Assembly (NCBI GenBank): GCA_964019055.1
Contig: OZ025207.1
Coordinates: forward strand, 3,921,001 to 3,985,000
From: Anthopleura xanthogrammica
Lineage: Eukaryota; Cnidaria; Anthozoa; Actiniaria; Actiniidae
Length of the DNA: 64,000 bases
Direction of reading: 5' to 3'
The notes below the pieces were generated by a model that saw only the letters and a list, made by a program, of their open reading frames with translations, was not told the origin of the DNA and did not search any database. Of this stretch, positions 33,801 through 45,300 are shown one piece after another. Made by a program: the position numbers and the translations under genes. Within the stretch, counting starts at the first letter, position 1. The number at the start of each line of letters is the position of its first letter.

Positions 33801-34093
33801 AACAGAAACAGAACAGAGCACCCAGAATAAAAAAGTAAAAAGTGAAGAAAAAAAAAACACAAACAAAAAAGACAATTGCCTAATTACCCAAAATGTTTGG
33901 GGGGGGGACACATGCTTGCCCTCTCCTTATGACAGTGGCATTCACATCATCCATCAAACGGGGGAAAAGGCTCAACCCAAAAATCTTAGTGGGGTCTCCA
34001 CCCCTTACCCCCACCTCGCTACGCCACTGGTCAGTATGCCCTAAATACTGCTCAGCAATTTGACTAGATAATTATTAGCACTGCTGCCACTAC

Positions 34094-34277
34094 AGGGGTG
34101 GATCCAGGGGACGGTTGCAGAGGGTATGCACCCCCCTTTGGAGCAATTTCATCCTCCTATTTTTAAGATACCCAATATGAAATGTTTTCTTGGTTTGACT
34201 CTGAGGATTGCACCCCTCCCTGGGTTGACTTTGTGCCCTGCACCCCTCCCTGAACAAAATCCTGGATCCGCCCCTGC
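34094..34277. mobile_element. MITE family M8 copy (CAGGGGYGGATCCAGG)
   Basis: ACAGGGGTGGATCCAGGGG and the inverted CCTGGATCCGCCCCTG bound about 184 bp with two CCCTGCACCCCTCCCTG-type direct words inside. Confidence 0.85.
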
Positions 34278-34496
34278 ACTAACTCTTTCATAACAACACA
34301 CAAGCTGTAAGCCTTTCCTATTTCTTTCGAGAACCTCAACTTCTATTTATAAGCTTATAATATATTTTTGTATAACTTCTTCCATAATTTTATATTTAAT
34401 ATTTACATTATTTTGGGCACACTTAATTTGGAGCCTAGCTCTGTTGTGCTGACCCCACCTATTGTAAATTTATCTTATCCTTTATTATTTATTACT

Positions 34497-34742
34497 CCCT
34501 GGGTTAGAATTTCAATTTTTTAATGACAAGATAAACTTATCTTGTGCATCGAGCAGCTACAAGATAAATGGATTGAAGGCAAAGAAAAATTTTAAAAGTC
34601 TTTTAAAATTTTTCTTTGCATATTATCTTCATTTCTTAAAAAAGACCTAGCTAAAAGATGAGAGTCCAATTTCTTTTCACTCAATATTTGTAATTTTCAA
34701 CTTGCATTTAGCCAATTATCTTGTGGGAATTTCAAACCCTGA
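34497..34742. mobile_element. inverted-repeat element with perfect 19-bp internal hairpin
   Basis: Ends CCCTGGGTTAGAATTTCAAT and GGAATTTCAAACCCTG are inverted. At 34579-34619 GCAAAGAAAAATTTTAAAA, a GTC loop and its exact complement form a 41-nt hairpin. Several AAGATAA/TTATCTT words occur. Confidence 0.75.
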
Positions 34743-34833
34743 TTCAAAAGGTCAAAGTTCAATAGAAAAATTCTATTTACAAACTTTAAAAATCAGATTA
34801 AGGAAATATACAATCTCTTTATATTAATAAAAT

Positions 34834-35008
34834 TTATAGTTTTTCTTTAAATTCATTAAATAATCTTGAGAATTTAACAGAAAGCGGCAAGCTATTTGAA
34901 ATCTTGGCACCCTCATACCTAAAGCTTCTTTTAAGAGAATTTGTCTTTGGTTTAGGAAGAGATAACATATGATCTTGTCTTGAATTATAATTGACAGTAT
35001 CACCTAAT
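34834..35008 (-). pseudogene. C-terminal end of a non-LTR retrotransposon ORF2
   Basis: An open frame on the - strand reads YNSRQDHMLSLPKPKTN, SLKRSFRYEGAKISNSLP and ends FNEFKEKL before TAA at 34834-34836. This is the usual tail of CR1/L2/Jockey-type reverse transcriptase ORFs (Y..R....L..P..T...K.SF.Y.GAK.WNSLP). The reverse transcriptase domain itself is not visible upstream, so the copy is 5'-truncated. Confidence 0.78.
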
Positions 35009-35277
35009 ATGGCAGATCAAAGATTTTATGAAGGGGGTGAATAATCTTAATATTCAAAGCTCCTTCAAGGTATCTATATTCTCCATCAGAGTTCAGAAAT
35101 GGAAATCATCCAAGCTCAGTGTTTATCGACGCCTAAGGAAATATATATTCTAAATTAGATAGGAGATGCAATCAGGTTTGGTTTTTTACTTTCTTTAAAA
35201 TATTCATATTTTTTATTGTTAACACTTCTAAAGATGGGGGAGAATATCCACCCCTGAAATTATAATCAATAATTAGG

Positions 35278-35583
35278 TACTGTAAATCCTCTATTAACCT
35301 CCCTCCCCTCCCCCTTCACAACTAAATTCACAATAATGGTAAATCATACTTTAGAGACTGTAACACAAGTGAATCTAATGTTGAAAATACTGTGTAATTT
35401 GAACAATGCATATAGTTATCATATCATTATATATCCTGATTCTATAGACTGCGTATAACTTACTGTGTTTCGACTAAATCAATAACCCCCCTCTCCAATA
35501 AGCTCCCCACATACGTGGCTGAAATAAAAATAAATAAACCCCCTGGGGGGGGGGGGGGGGGGGTTAATAGAGGATTTACAGTA
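35278..35583. mobile_element. MITE with perfect 20-bp TIR and TA duplication
   Basis: CTGTAAATCCTCTATTAACC and its exact reverse complement are both flanked by TA. The interior holds C runs on the left and an 18-22-bp G run on the right, so the G/C tracts also pair. No ORF. Confidence 0.88.
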
Positions 35584-35615
35584 TGTAGGGCCTCCATTAT
35601 TTAAGAGAAATATAT

Positions 35616-36115
35616 AGAAGAGAAGATAGGAGAAGAGAAGAGAAGAGAAGAGAAGAGAAGATAAGAGAAAAAAAAACAGAACAGAAGAGAACAGAAGAAA
35701 AGAGAGGAGAAAATAACAAAAGAACAGAACAGAACAGGAAAACAGAACAAAACAGAACAGAAGAGAAAAGAAAAGAGAACAGAAGAATAGAGAACCGAAC
35801 AGAACAGTAAAGAAGAGAACAGAACAGACAAATAGAGATAAGAAAACAGAAAAGAAAAGAACAGAACAGAACCCAAGAGAAAAGAACAGAAGAGATCAGA
35901 AGAGAAGTGATTTCAAGAGAAGATAACACAAACTGACAAAGTATCACAAGAGAAAAGAAGGAAGACAAAGAGACAAAGAGAGATTGGAATAGAAAACAAG
36001 AAATTACATGAGAAGAGAAGATATTATAAGTCAGAGAATAACTCAAGATCTAAAGCGGGGGCTCTAGCTGTCCCTTGTTCACTACATACGAGGAGGGGAG
36101 AGAACAGAAAAGAAA
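35616..36115. repeat. degenerate GAGAA/GAACA purine array
   Basis: Imperfect AGAGAAGAGAACAGA words extend over about 500 bp with one strand almost all purine. It resembles a decayed relative of the satellite at 33037-33800. Confidence 0.85.
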
Positions 36116-36117
36116 AG

Positions 36118-36360
36118 AAAACCAACCAAGATGATGAAAGACCTAAAAAAAGTTAATTTACATATTAACATGTTCTTAAGTATCTGAGCAGAAACATTTG
36201 TAATCATATATTAATGATATTAATGGACTTTATTTAGAGGGAGCTGGATATAAATATAACCCAAACAATGATGAACCTGTAGGACAATTTTACCTTCCCT
36301 TTAACTGGAAATGTTAACTTCTCTTATAGTGATTATTGGAGTTATTGGTAGTGCATGGCC
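36118..36360 (+). pseudogene. duplicated fragment of WRNIP1 exon 6 and 3' UTR
   Basis: ACCAACCAAGATGATGAAAG at 36120 and, after about 85 bp of inserted sequence, GGAGCTGGATATAAATATAA with GATGAACCTGT and TGGAAATGTTAACTTCT match WRNIP1 exon 6 (18888-18995). The homology continues into TTGGTAGTGCATGGCC, the WRNIP1 3' UTR (19270-19290). No introns or other exons are present, so it is a partial DNA duplication and not a functional gene. Confidence 0.8.
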
Positions 36361-36617
36361 CATTTTTAATGTCCACCAGTGCGGTTGGTATGGTTGCAAT
36401 CATGTTTTAAAGAATAAGGATTCTAGTCATAACATGTAAGTTACATTCTTGAAATGTTAGAGGACTAATTTAATTCCCTGTGATTCATCCCCCTGTGTTA
36501 CAGTAATCACAGTTTTATATAATCAGGATTGAATAAATAAAGAAAGAGAATCGTATTGTGGACGCGCTCATAAGGCTGCCATATTGTGCATATAGGTTTT
36601 GCTTTATTTCATGTGGT

Positions 36618-36633
36618 GGCTCCTAAAAGAGCC
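36618..36633 (-). terminator. histone 3' stem-loop of H1
   Basis: On the - strand GGCTCTTTTAGGAGCC followed by ACCACA is the canonical replication-dependent histone stem-loop bound by SLBP and U7-dependent processing. It lies 32 nt after the H1 stop. A GAAATAAAG follows at 36603-36611, which could also serve as a poly(A) signal. Confidence 0.93.
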
Positions 36634-36664
36634 GTTTGTTTGTTAAAGTAGCGTGTTCTACGCT

Positions 36665-37231
36665 TTACTTGGCGGCGGGCTTCTTTCCTGCCTTCTTTGC
36701 GGGTTTCTTCGCTGCTTTCTTAGCGGGTTTTTTAGCCGGTTTCTTGGCTGGCTTGGCTTTAGCAGCGGGCTTCTTGGCCGCTTTCTTTGCGGGTTTTTCA
36801 GCAACTGGTTTCTTTGCTGCCTTCTTGGGAGACTTCGCTGCCTTCTTTGCCGGTGACTTGGTCTTCTTGGCTTTCTTGGCGGCGGGTTTCTTGACAACCT
36901 TTTTAGCTGCGGGCTTCTTGGCAGCTGGTTTCTTCTTTGGTTTCTCTTCTTTAACGGCCTTGTTCAGTTTGAAGGATCCAGAAGCACCAACACCCTTGGT
37001 GTGAACAAGGGTTCCCTTCTCGCTCATTCTCTTGAGCGCCAGCTTCAGATGAGAACCACAGTTATCTCCAACCTTGTAGTTGGCTACGATGTACTTGTTG
37101 ATGGCTTGGCGGGAAGATCCATTGCGTTCCTTCAAGGCAGTAATGGCTGCTTTTACCATCTCGGTGTATTTAGGATGCTCAGCGGGCTTAGCTGGCCTCT
37201 TAGCTGGTTTCTTTGCTACAGCGTCAGACAT
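36665..37231 (-). CDS. linker histone H1
   Basis: An intronless 188-residue frame from ATG 37229-37231 (upstream in-frame MIHSISK is judged 5' UTR because MSDAV is the usual H1 start and lies after a short leader). Residues about 18-92 are the winged-helix globular domain ([65 protein letters not shown]). The C-terminal half is nearly all Lys, Ala and Pro with repeated [15 protein letters not shown] and SPAKK/SPKK units that bind linker DNA. The protein packages nucleosome linkers in the nucleus. It is the outer gene of the small histone cluster and shares its 3' stem-loop sequence with H3 and H4. Confidence 0.96.
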   Translation of the reverse strand: MSDAVAKKPAKRPAKPAEHPKYTEMVKAAITALKERNGSSRQAINKYIVANYKVGDNCGSHLKLALKRMSEKGTLVHTKGVGASGSFKLNKAVKEEKPKKKPAAKKPAAKKVVKKPAAKKAKKTKSPAKKAAKSPKKAAKKPVAEKPAKKAAKKPAAKAKPAKKPAKKPAKKAAKKPAKKAGKKPAAK

Positions 37232-37315
37232 TTTGGAGATCGAATGAATCAAGTATTTTATCTTTAAAACCTAAAGCTTTGCAATCGAATATGATGAACT
37301 CGGGGCGCTTACAAC

Positions 37316-37525
37316 TATATACACGACAAGCGGACCTCCGTGAAAGCAGACCCGAGCATTTAAGCTCGAATATGGCGCCCTGTTCAAAATGTGTTTGTTG
37401 CACGATCTTTTACCTCGATATTTCTTCAAACTTAACATTATTATATCAACCAAAGTACTCAGAAATATAGAATAACTCATGAAGTTTCATTTGGATACCT
37501 TAATTTTTAAATATCGTCTGTGTTT
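37316..37525 (-). promoter_or_regulatory. H1 promoter: TATATA and AAACACA box
   Basis: TATATA lies at 37316-37321, about 85 bp upstream of the H1 ATG. An AAACACA on the coding strand at 37519-37525 equals the H1-specific box found upstream of metazoan H1 genes, here about 200 bp from the TATA element, farther than usual. Confidence 0.5.
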
Positions 37526-38645
37526 TAAACTTTTAGGGCTCATTTGTAAGAAAATTTTTAGTTACGTTTTCGTTAACTCAAAAGTTTGGTACTTTCAAAC
37601 GCGAGCGCTTGCGCAAATTGATACAATTAGGACATTAAAAGTTTCTAAAATTATCTAAGATTTATATTTCCTAGGCTATTTGGCTTGGTATTGCTTTAAG
37701 TTAGAGAAAATTTTATTTTCTCCGAGGTCACAAACACAACGGACTGACGCCGGCTACGCTCTCTTTTGTACATCTCGGGAGGATTAAAAAAACATTTCTT
37801 TAATTAAGACAAAAAGCAACTCATGGATATACATTATATTTTTCACTTTTTCTAGTCTTATAATTTAATGTCGTTGCCATTTATTTTTCGATAGAATTTA
37901 TTTTTGATAAGAAAAGCTATTTTAGATGTGTATGCACTGTGGACAGTTTGGTAAAGTCGAACGCTTATTAGGTTACAAATTCATTTGAAACGGCGAGAAA
38001 ATTACGATACAAAGCTTACTAGAATAAAGATACAAACGCAAAGAAACAGGAATGAAATCGCTAGAGAAAAAGAGTAATGAGAAAGAGTCAGAAAAAGAAA
38101 ATATATTGTGAACTTCAAGGGTCTTTCATGGGAACTAGTTGTATGACTGAAAGCCAAAAAATGTACTTAGACTATGTAATAATGCACGTGCGCTACTGAA
38201 ATCTTCAAGTAAAATTCATTTTAAAACTTCATTAAATAGTTATAAGTATTTGAAAAGAATACTTGGAGAAGTAAAGTTTGTGAAAACTACCGAGATTTAG
38301 AAAAGAAGCACCAGCAAGCAATACAAAAATAGGTAGGAAGCCATCTTTGGATAATTTTGGCGGCAACATGGAGTAATAAACCGTTTGGGAAAATACGGTA
38401 CAATTTTTGGCGCGCAATCTACAAAAAGCTCGGTCCTCCTAAAAAAGCATTTAGAAAGTTTATTTAAACACCATAAGAGATTATTATAGCGAGCCTCGGG
38501 AAAGTGGGGTTTCATGTTTGATAAAGTCCAAATGTATGCCTTAATTTTAATGAATCATACCCTTGTATTTGTAAGTATTATTTATGTATTGATACCCTCT
38601 TTCAGGTAGGATTTTTATAGCATTTCGGTTCAAGACTTTTTTATC
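37526..38645. other. H1-H3 spacer, no gene seen
   Basis: AT-rich spacer of 1.1 kb with no repeat family or exon that I can recognise; short frames at 38232-38515 lack features. Confidence 0.4.
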
Positions 38646-38652
38646 ATGTGGT

Positions 38653-38668
38653 GGCTCCTAAAAGAGCC
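38653..38668 (-). terminator. histone 3' stem-loop of H3
   Basis: GGCTCTTTTAGGAGCC plus ACCACA on the - strand, 24 nt after the H3 stop, identical to those of H1 and H4. Confidence 0.93.
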
Positions 38669-38692
38669 GTTGTTTTGTTTTGTGTTGAGAAT

Positions 38693-39955
<1,263 letters not shown>

Positions 39956-39987
39956 ATGAGTTAACAGCTCGTTTACAACATAACAAC

Positions 39988-40003
39988 GGCTCTTTTAGGA
40001 GCC
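39988..40003 (+). terminator. histone 3' stem-loop of H4
   Basis: GGCTCTTTTAGGAGCC plus ACCACA lies 32 nt after the H4 stop. An AATAAAGAAAG at about 40073 follows. Confidence 0.93.
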
Positions 40004-40261
40004 ACCACATGACAAGAAAGTCTTGATCAATGCTTACTAAATCTGCCATGATTAAATTATATTATTTTACACAATAAAGAAAGTTTAAATAAATAAGATG
40101 AAAAACAACAATTTATTCATTCCAAATAAAATATATATTATATAGCCCTTTATAAAATTAGTATTTATTTATTAATATTATCATAACAAATCTAGTTTCA
40201 ACTGAGTTTAAATTCATGAATAGTTTTCCCCTTGAACTCAGTAGCCAGATTTAAATTTAGT

Positions 40262-40645
40262 GTTAGCCCATCAAGATAGTAATATAAATAACTTATCTAA
40301 TTTAGGTGATGTCAACTATTCAACAGTTTGACTAAATGTACTCTACTTATGCCTAGAGCATGGGGAGAGTTCCAAAATCACCTAAGGCACAACTAACCAT
40401 CCCAATACCCAAAGCATATTAAAATTTTACCAAACATTTTAGAGTGAATTTGGTCATTGTTCAATAGTTGATGTCAACTAAATTAGATAAGATATTTACT
40501 ATTTTTAAATAGCTGAAGTGACATACATTGCATATCCAAGTAAATGGCTACTGAGATTCTAACGTAAACCCCTGGATTTGCATGACTGTTACTTTGGTGA
40601 GCATTTCCCATTTTAGGTGACATCACCTAAACAGTTATCTAATGC
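40262..40645. mobile_element. MITE family M6, second copy, rearranged
   Basis: TTTAGGTGATGTCAACTATT and CAACAGTTTGACTAAATG on one side and TTGATGTCAACTAAATTAGA plus TTTTAGGTGACATCACCTAA on the other match the words of 12527-12930. Confidence 0.7.
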
Positions 40646-41253
40646 AAAGGAGCAAAACCCATTGTTTGATTTCATTTGCATTAGAATTGGCACAGTACTG
40701 CACTTTTATGGAAATAGTTCCACTCCCAATAGGCATAAATAAGGAACAGACTATGTCTCTGCGACCCAGACACCTCTGGGCATACATTATTTTGAAAACA
40801 AAAACAAAACATGTTTGGGAGTTTTTCAAGATCTTAGAAAACATAAAAGTCGCTCTATAGAACACAAAAAAGGAATGTGAGGAAGTAATGAAAACAAACT
40901 TATTAGTCTTTTTTTGTGAAAAATATAAATACTTATGAATGGGGGAAAAGAAATGTTACAAATCATTGATTTATCGAATATGAATATATATGGAATTTAT
41001 TGAATCTAGATAACCACCTTTTAAACGTACTTAGTGAGGATAGCTATTGAATAAATAATTGAAATGTATTGAATATCAAGGGTATTGAATATGAATGAAA
41101 TGTACTGAATTTGAACAGCGATTTGTATCATATGAATGGTAGAGTATTGAATCTTGCTACATTTGAGGGCCGTAAGTTAGATAACTCGATGGGTTAGTAT
41201 GTCACACTCTTTAAATAAAGTGTATTGTATTTTATTGCATTTTAGCAACCATA

Positions 41254-41546
41254 GCAGTCAGGTCTGTTAGTGACAAAAATAGCAAACTTTTGATATCTCT
41301 CTTTTTTAAACAGCTCTTCAATGTTAATAGTTAATTAAAACTTGAAAGATATAAATTATAAATTAAAACTTATAAATTTTGATAAAGTTAATCCATTTAG
41401 TTGAGAGTGTGGCATGCCTCCCCCGACAACCATTTTTTGGCACCCACCACTAAATGTGTTTAGTATGCCCCAAAGAACATTTGTGCCAAGTTTGGTGCTT
41501 GTACTCAAAAGTGCGCAATTTTTTCGCTAACAGACCTGACTATCAA
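41254..41546. mobile_element. MITE with GTCAGGTCTGTTAG termini
   Basis: AGTCAGGTCTGTTAGTGA and the inverted TCGCTAACAGACCTGACT bound about 290 bp. It ends about 210 bp 3' of the SLC10A7-like gene. The stretch 40646-41253 before it has only AT-rich TGAATAT-like words. Confidence 0.78.
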
Positions 41547-41757
41547 TACTAATTATTCGTATCAATTGGGTTTTTTTAATTCAAAAGAAAATGATTATTG
41601 AAATTTAGATTATATTAATGTATGTATGTATGTATTAAATCTGAATTTAGAAATCTAAGACATTTAATACAATTTCAAGTACATATTCTCCATGATCATT
41701 TAAGATTATAATGAAATTTTAAAAAGTATTCCTATTATATTTCAAGTTTAGAAATCA

Positions 41758-42312
41758 TTAATTTAATGCAATTTCAACATATTTTTCTTCATTATTTTCT
41801 TCAAGGCACTGCCCATTTTCCTCACCATTCTTCATTATTACTTCTCCACTTATTTCTTTTATCATTTCCCTTCTCATTTCCCAATACTGCCATACAGTGA
41901 CTATAACTGAATCTAGGACAAGTATTCCAAGGTGGATAATGATTATTGGGAGAGCCATTATTCCCTGCTCTATACCAGTGAAAGGAAGCAAAGCGATAAC
42001 TGTTACAGCTACGGTGAGAGACTTTTGACTAGCAAGAATTACAAGACACTTTAAAGCAGGCTTGTCAATACGAAGTAGGAGAGAAACTGCTAAGATTAAA
42101 CCCATGAAGACCAAATGTAAGAATAACCCCCAACCTAACACAGCAAATATTCCACCAATCGTAACATCATTGAAGGCTCCTTGCTGACTTGAAACACTTA
42201 CTTTTAACCAGGGAACCATGATAAGTAAAGTCACACTCAAGATCTTTAGTGTGTTGTTGAACTTCTTGACGAATGGCTTGACCTTAGGTACATACCTCAG
42301 TGCTTTACCAAC
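41758..42312 (-). CDS. alternative terminal exon 3b of transporter A
   Basis: A full-length 184-codon exon after an acceptor TTGTTCTAG, starting VGKALRYVPKVKPF and carrying the last four membrane segments (SVTLLIMVPWLKVSV, FLHLVFMGLILAVSLLL, SQKSLTVAVTVIALLPF, LPIIIIHLGILVLDSVIVT). The cytosolic tail is acidic (NGEENGQCLEENNEEKY) and ends VEIALN. It is clearly homologous to exon 3a over the whole membrane part and different in the tail. It lies 1.26 kb beyond 3a, so its use requires skipping 3a. Confidence 0.88.
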   Translation of the reverse strand, partial: VGKALRYVPKVKPFVKKFNNTLKILSVTLLIMVPWLKVSVSSQQGAFNDVTIGGIFAVLGWGLFLHLVFMGLILAVSLLLRIDKPALKCLVILASQKSLTVAVTVIALLPFTGIEQGIMALPIIIIHLGILVLDSVIVTVWQYWEMRREMIKEISGEVIMKNGEENGQCLEENNEEKYVEIALN

Positions 42313-45300
42313 CTAGAACAAACCCCTAGAAATAAGCAACTCTGTAACAACAGGCCTTTCCAAAGATACAACAACGTGCACATGTGTGTTAACAAAAGCC
42401 CTGGTTTGAATACTTTTTAACATGCAATAGAGGCTTTGTACCATCATGGGATGGTAGCCATGACAGGAGGCAGGAACAATAATTATTCTGCTCTAATTTG
42501 ATCTACATGAGAAAGAATTCAGTTTTCCAGGGAAAAAGACTCTATTGTTGTGGCTGCTGTCATAACTGCCATCATTTGATGGTGTAAAGCCTCTATACTG
42601 TGATTTCCATGACAGTAAGTTACTCAAGCTAGAAGTCTGATCAAACAATACAGCTATTTCAAATCACTTTTTTATAGTGGGATACCAATTCATTACCTTA
42701 ATACTGGTTTGCAATTTGGCCCACTGTCACTCACACATTCTACCGCTACATTATATATTCTATGCATACAACTCTCAACTCACAAGTTGATTTAAGAAAA
42801 ATCAGGTTGGTGAAGGTTTAAGTGCTTGTTGCATGTTGCTTGTTGCATGTTGCATGTTGCTTGTTGCATGTTGCATGTTGCATGTTGCATGTTGCATGTT
42901 GCATGTTGCATGTTGCTTGTTGCTTGTTGCTTGTTGCATGTTGCATGTTGTTTGTTGCATGTTGCACATTGCTTACCAAGCTTGAACTGTATCATAAATT
43001 ATTCATACGTCAATGTCAGCACAGAAAAAAACATACCAGAAAAAACGTGCAGACAAAGTTTGTGAAGAATCCCATATTGTTGTGACATTTCGCTGCTTGA
43101 ATTCACATCACCCAAACTGCATTTTAGGCTTGGTATGTAAATATGCAATATGCAACATGCAAAATTGACTTGTTGTCTTTCTTAATTCTCTCCGTGTTTT
43201 GTCAAATACATATTCATACATTTTATAGTTATTTTAGTAGTTCAAATCTTAGCAGGACCCTTTTGAATTAAACTTAGTGATGTTGGCATCCTGAATACAG
43301 ATTAATTATTATTATTATTGATAATTATTATTTATTATTATTATGATATAGTACTATTTTTTTATGTAATGTCCAACAAGCTAAAAGGTTCAAAATCTGG
43401 TTGTGTGTTGGTTTCATTTCAGGGTTGAATATGCTTCGTCAGCACAGTTATCTTGAGAAATAATTTAATTCCGAGCTTTCAGGTCTCTGACCCAACATCA
43501 GGGAAAGGATGTTAACAATGACAAGAATGATGTTTACATCTACAAGGTATTGGAAATAGACATATATATCTTAGCTAGACAGTTGAAACTAGCATAGCAG
43601 TGCCATTTTCAGTAATATTTTCTGTCTTTTGTTGCTCTTTTCTGTTTGCCTCAACTTCTGTATTCTGTACAATATTCCGCTCAGTTCTGTTATGCCAGTA
43701 AGTTACGATAAAAGCATCCACAACAAGTATTCCTAAATGTATTATAACTATCGGCAGAGTAACAAGCCCTTGAAATGCTCCATCAAATGGCAATAAAGAT
43801 ATCACTGTCACAGACACAATAAGAGATTTCTGACTCGCAAGAATCACAAACGCTTTAGTTTCAGCTTCTTCAAGTCTCAATAAAATAGAAAACCCATAAT
43901 TTATTATCATGAATACTAGATGTAAGGCAAGTCCATAGGCCAGTATAGCAAATGCGCCAGCAATATTAATATCTTTAAAGGCACCATGGTGGCTGGATAG
44001 GCTGACTTTCATCCATGGAACCATGATCAGAAGAGTTACACTGATAGTTTTTAGGATGTTGGTGTTATGCTTGACAAAATGCCGCACATGAGAGATGAAC
44101 CTCAAAGCTTTCCCAACCTAATGGTTAAGGAGTAGAATGCAGTTTAAAAACTTGCACTTAACCCCTTCCCCCAAAGGCACAACACCAGGGTTTAAAATAA
44201 AGAATTAAGAGAAAAATATTTTTCTCTTAATTCTTTATTCTATTATTCACACTGAACGCATTTCATTTCACTAGTATTATCCTCAATTGTGCGTAAATAT
44301 TTACGGTGTTCAGCTTACCCATGAGATTAATATCGCCCTGGACCCCCACAGTTGCCACATATACAACATTGCCTGGCTGCGTAACCAGCGTGATTGGTCC
44401 TTGTAGTGTAGTGGTTAACACGTCGGACTAGTATACCGAAACCGTGGGTTCGAGTCCTGCCAAGGGCATTTGATATTTTTCTCTTAATTCTTAATTCTTT
44501 ATTCTATTATTCACACCGAACGCATTTCATTTCACTAGGGTTTAAAATAACATCAGTCATCAGATAATGTCTGGCCAGAGTTGGACCTCGTACAGTCAAA
44601 TATTATATTTGCCTTGCCTGTCATTTTGAACAGTAATGTTGAGCCAGAAATGAGGTACGACTGTATTAAATCTGACCTGGCCAGGCATCATTATGGGCGA
44701 CTGACTGGCCATTATTTTAAACCTTGTAACACTGTTACAGTAAATCTAAGAAAACCGTGAGCACCTAGAATATGTCTGGAATGTTTATTTAGACCATTAC
44801 ATATTAAAAAAATTCCCGTCACCATGAAAAGAGTTTGTAATGAAAACTTCTCTTGTGCAAGGCTGCAAATAAGCACCATTCATCAGACAAATGTCCAGTA
44901 AAAATAACCACTTGACTGGTAAATGATTCCCATTCTCTGAACATTTGACCAGCCATACTTGGGTTTGACTGGTCAAATGTTCCTCTGGCCTGACAAATGA
45001 ACTGCCGATCAAAAAACTTATTTGCAGCCCTGTACATAAACTGTATACCTCTCTCTTGAATAGAAATCTCAAATTTGAATCTCAAAAATAAAAGTAGAAT
45101 ATGAAGTTTAAAACTATTAAATGGCAAACCACTTTGGCTCAATCCCACTGTGGTTAAACACTATAAACATTTCAGACATTTTTTAGGTGTTAACGGTTTT
45201 TTAGTTTGACTGTAAAATACATAAAAATATATCAAACTTACCAGGAGTGGTAGAAGTACGGTCAGAATAAGTTTAACTAGAAGTTGTACGATATCAATCT

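Noticed and set aside
32975..33911. Frames of 220-294 codons across the GAGCA satellite
   Set aside because: Pentanucleotide translation artefact in several frames and on both strands, without start context or domains.
36636..37004. Phe/Ala/Gly-rich and Arg/Pro-rich frames over H1
   Set aside because: Shadow frames of the Lys/Ala/Pro-rich H1 tail.
42792..43085. Cys/Met/Leu/His-rich frames over the TTGCATG array
   Set aside because: Heptamer repeat artefact lying between exons 3a and 3b.
44397..44468. A functional tRNA-Thr(AGT) with high confidence
   Set aside because: The D arm is Val/Asp-like, the anticodon stem has an A-A mismatch, and the gene sits inside a retroposed insert, so it is reported only as tRNA-like.
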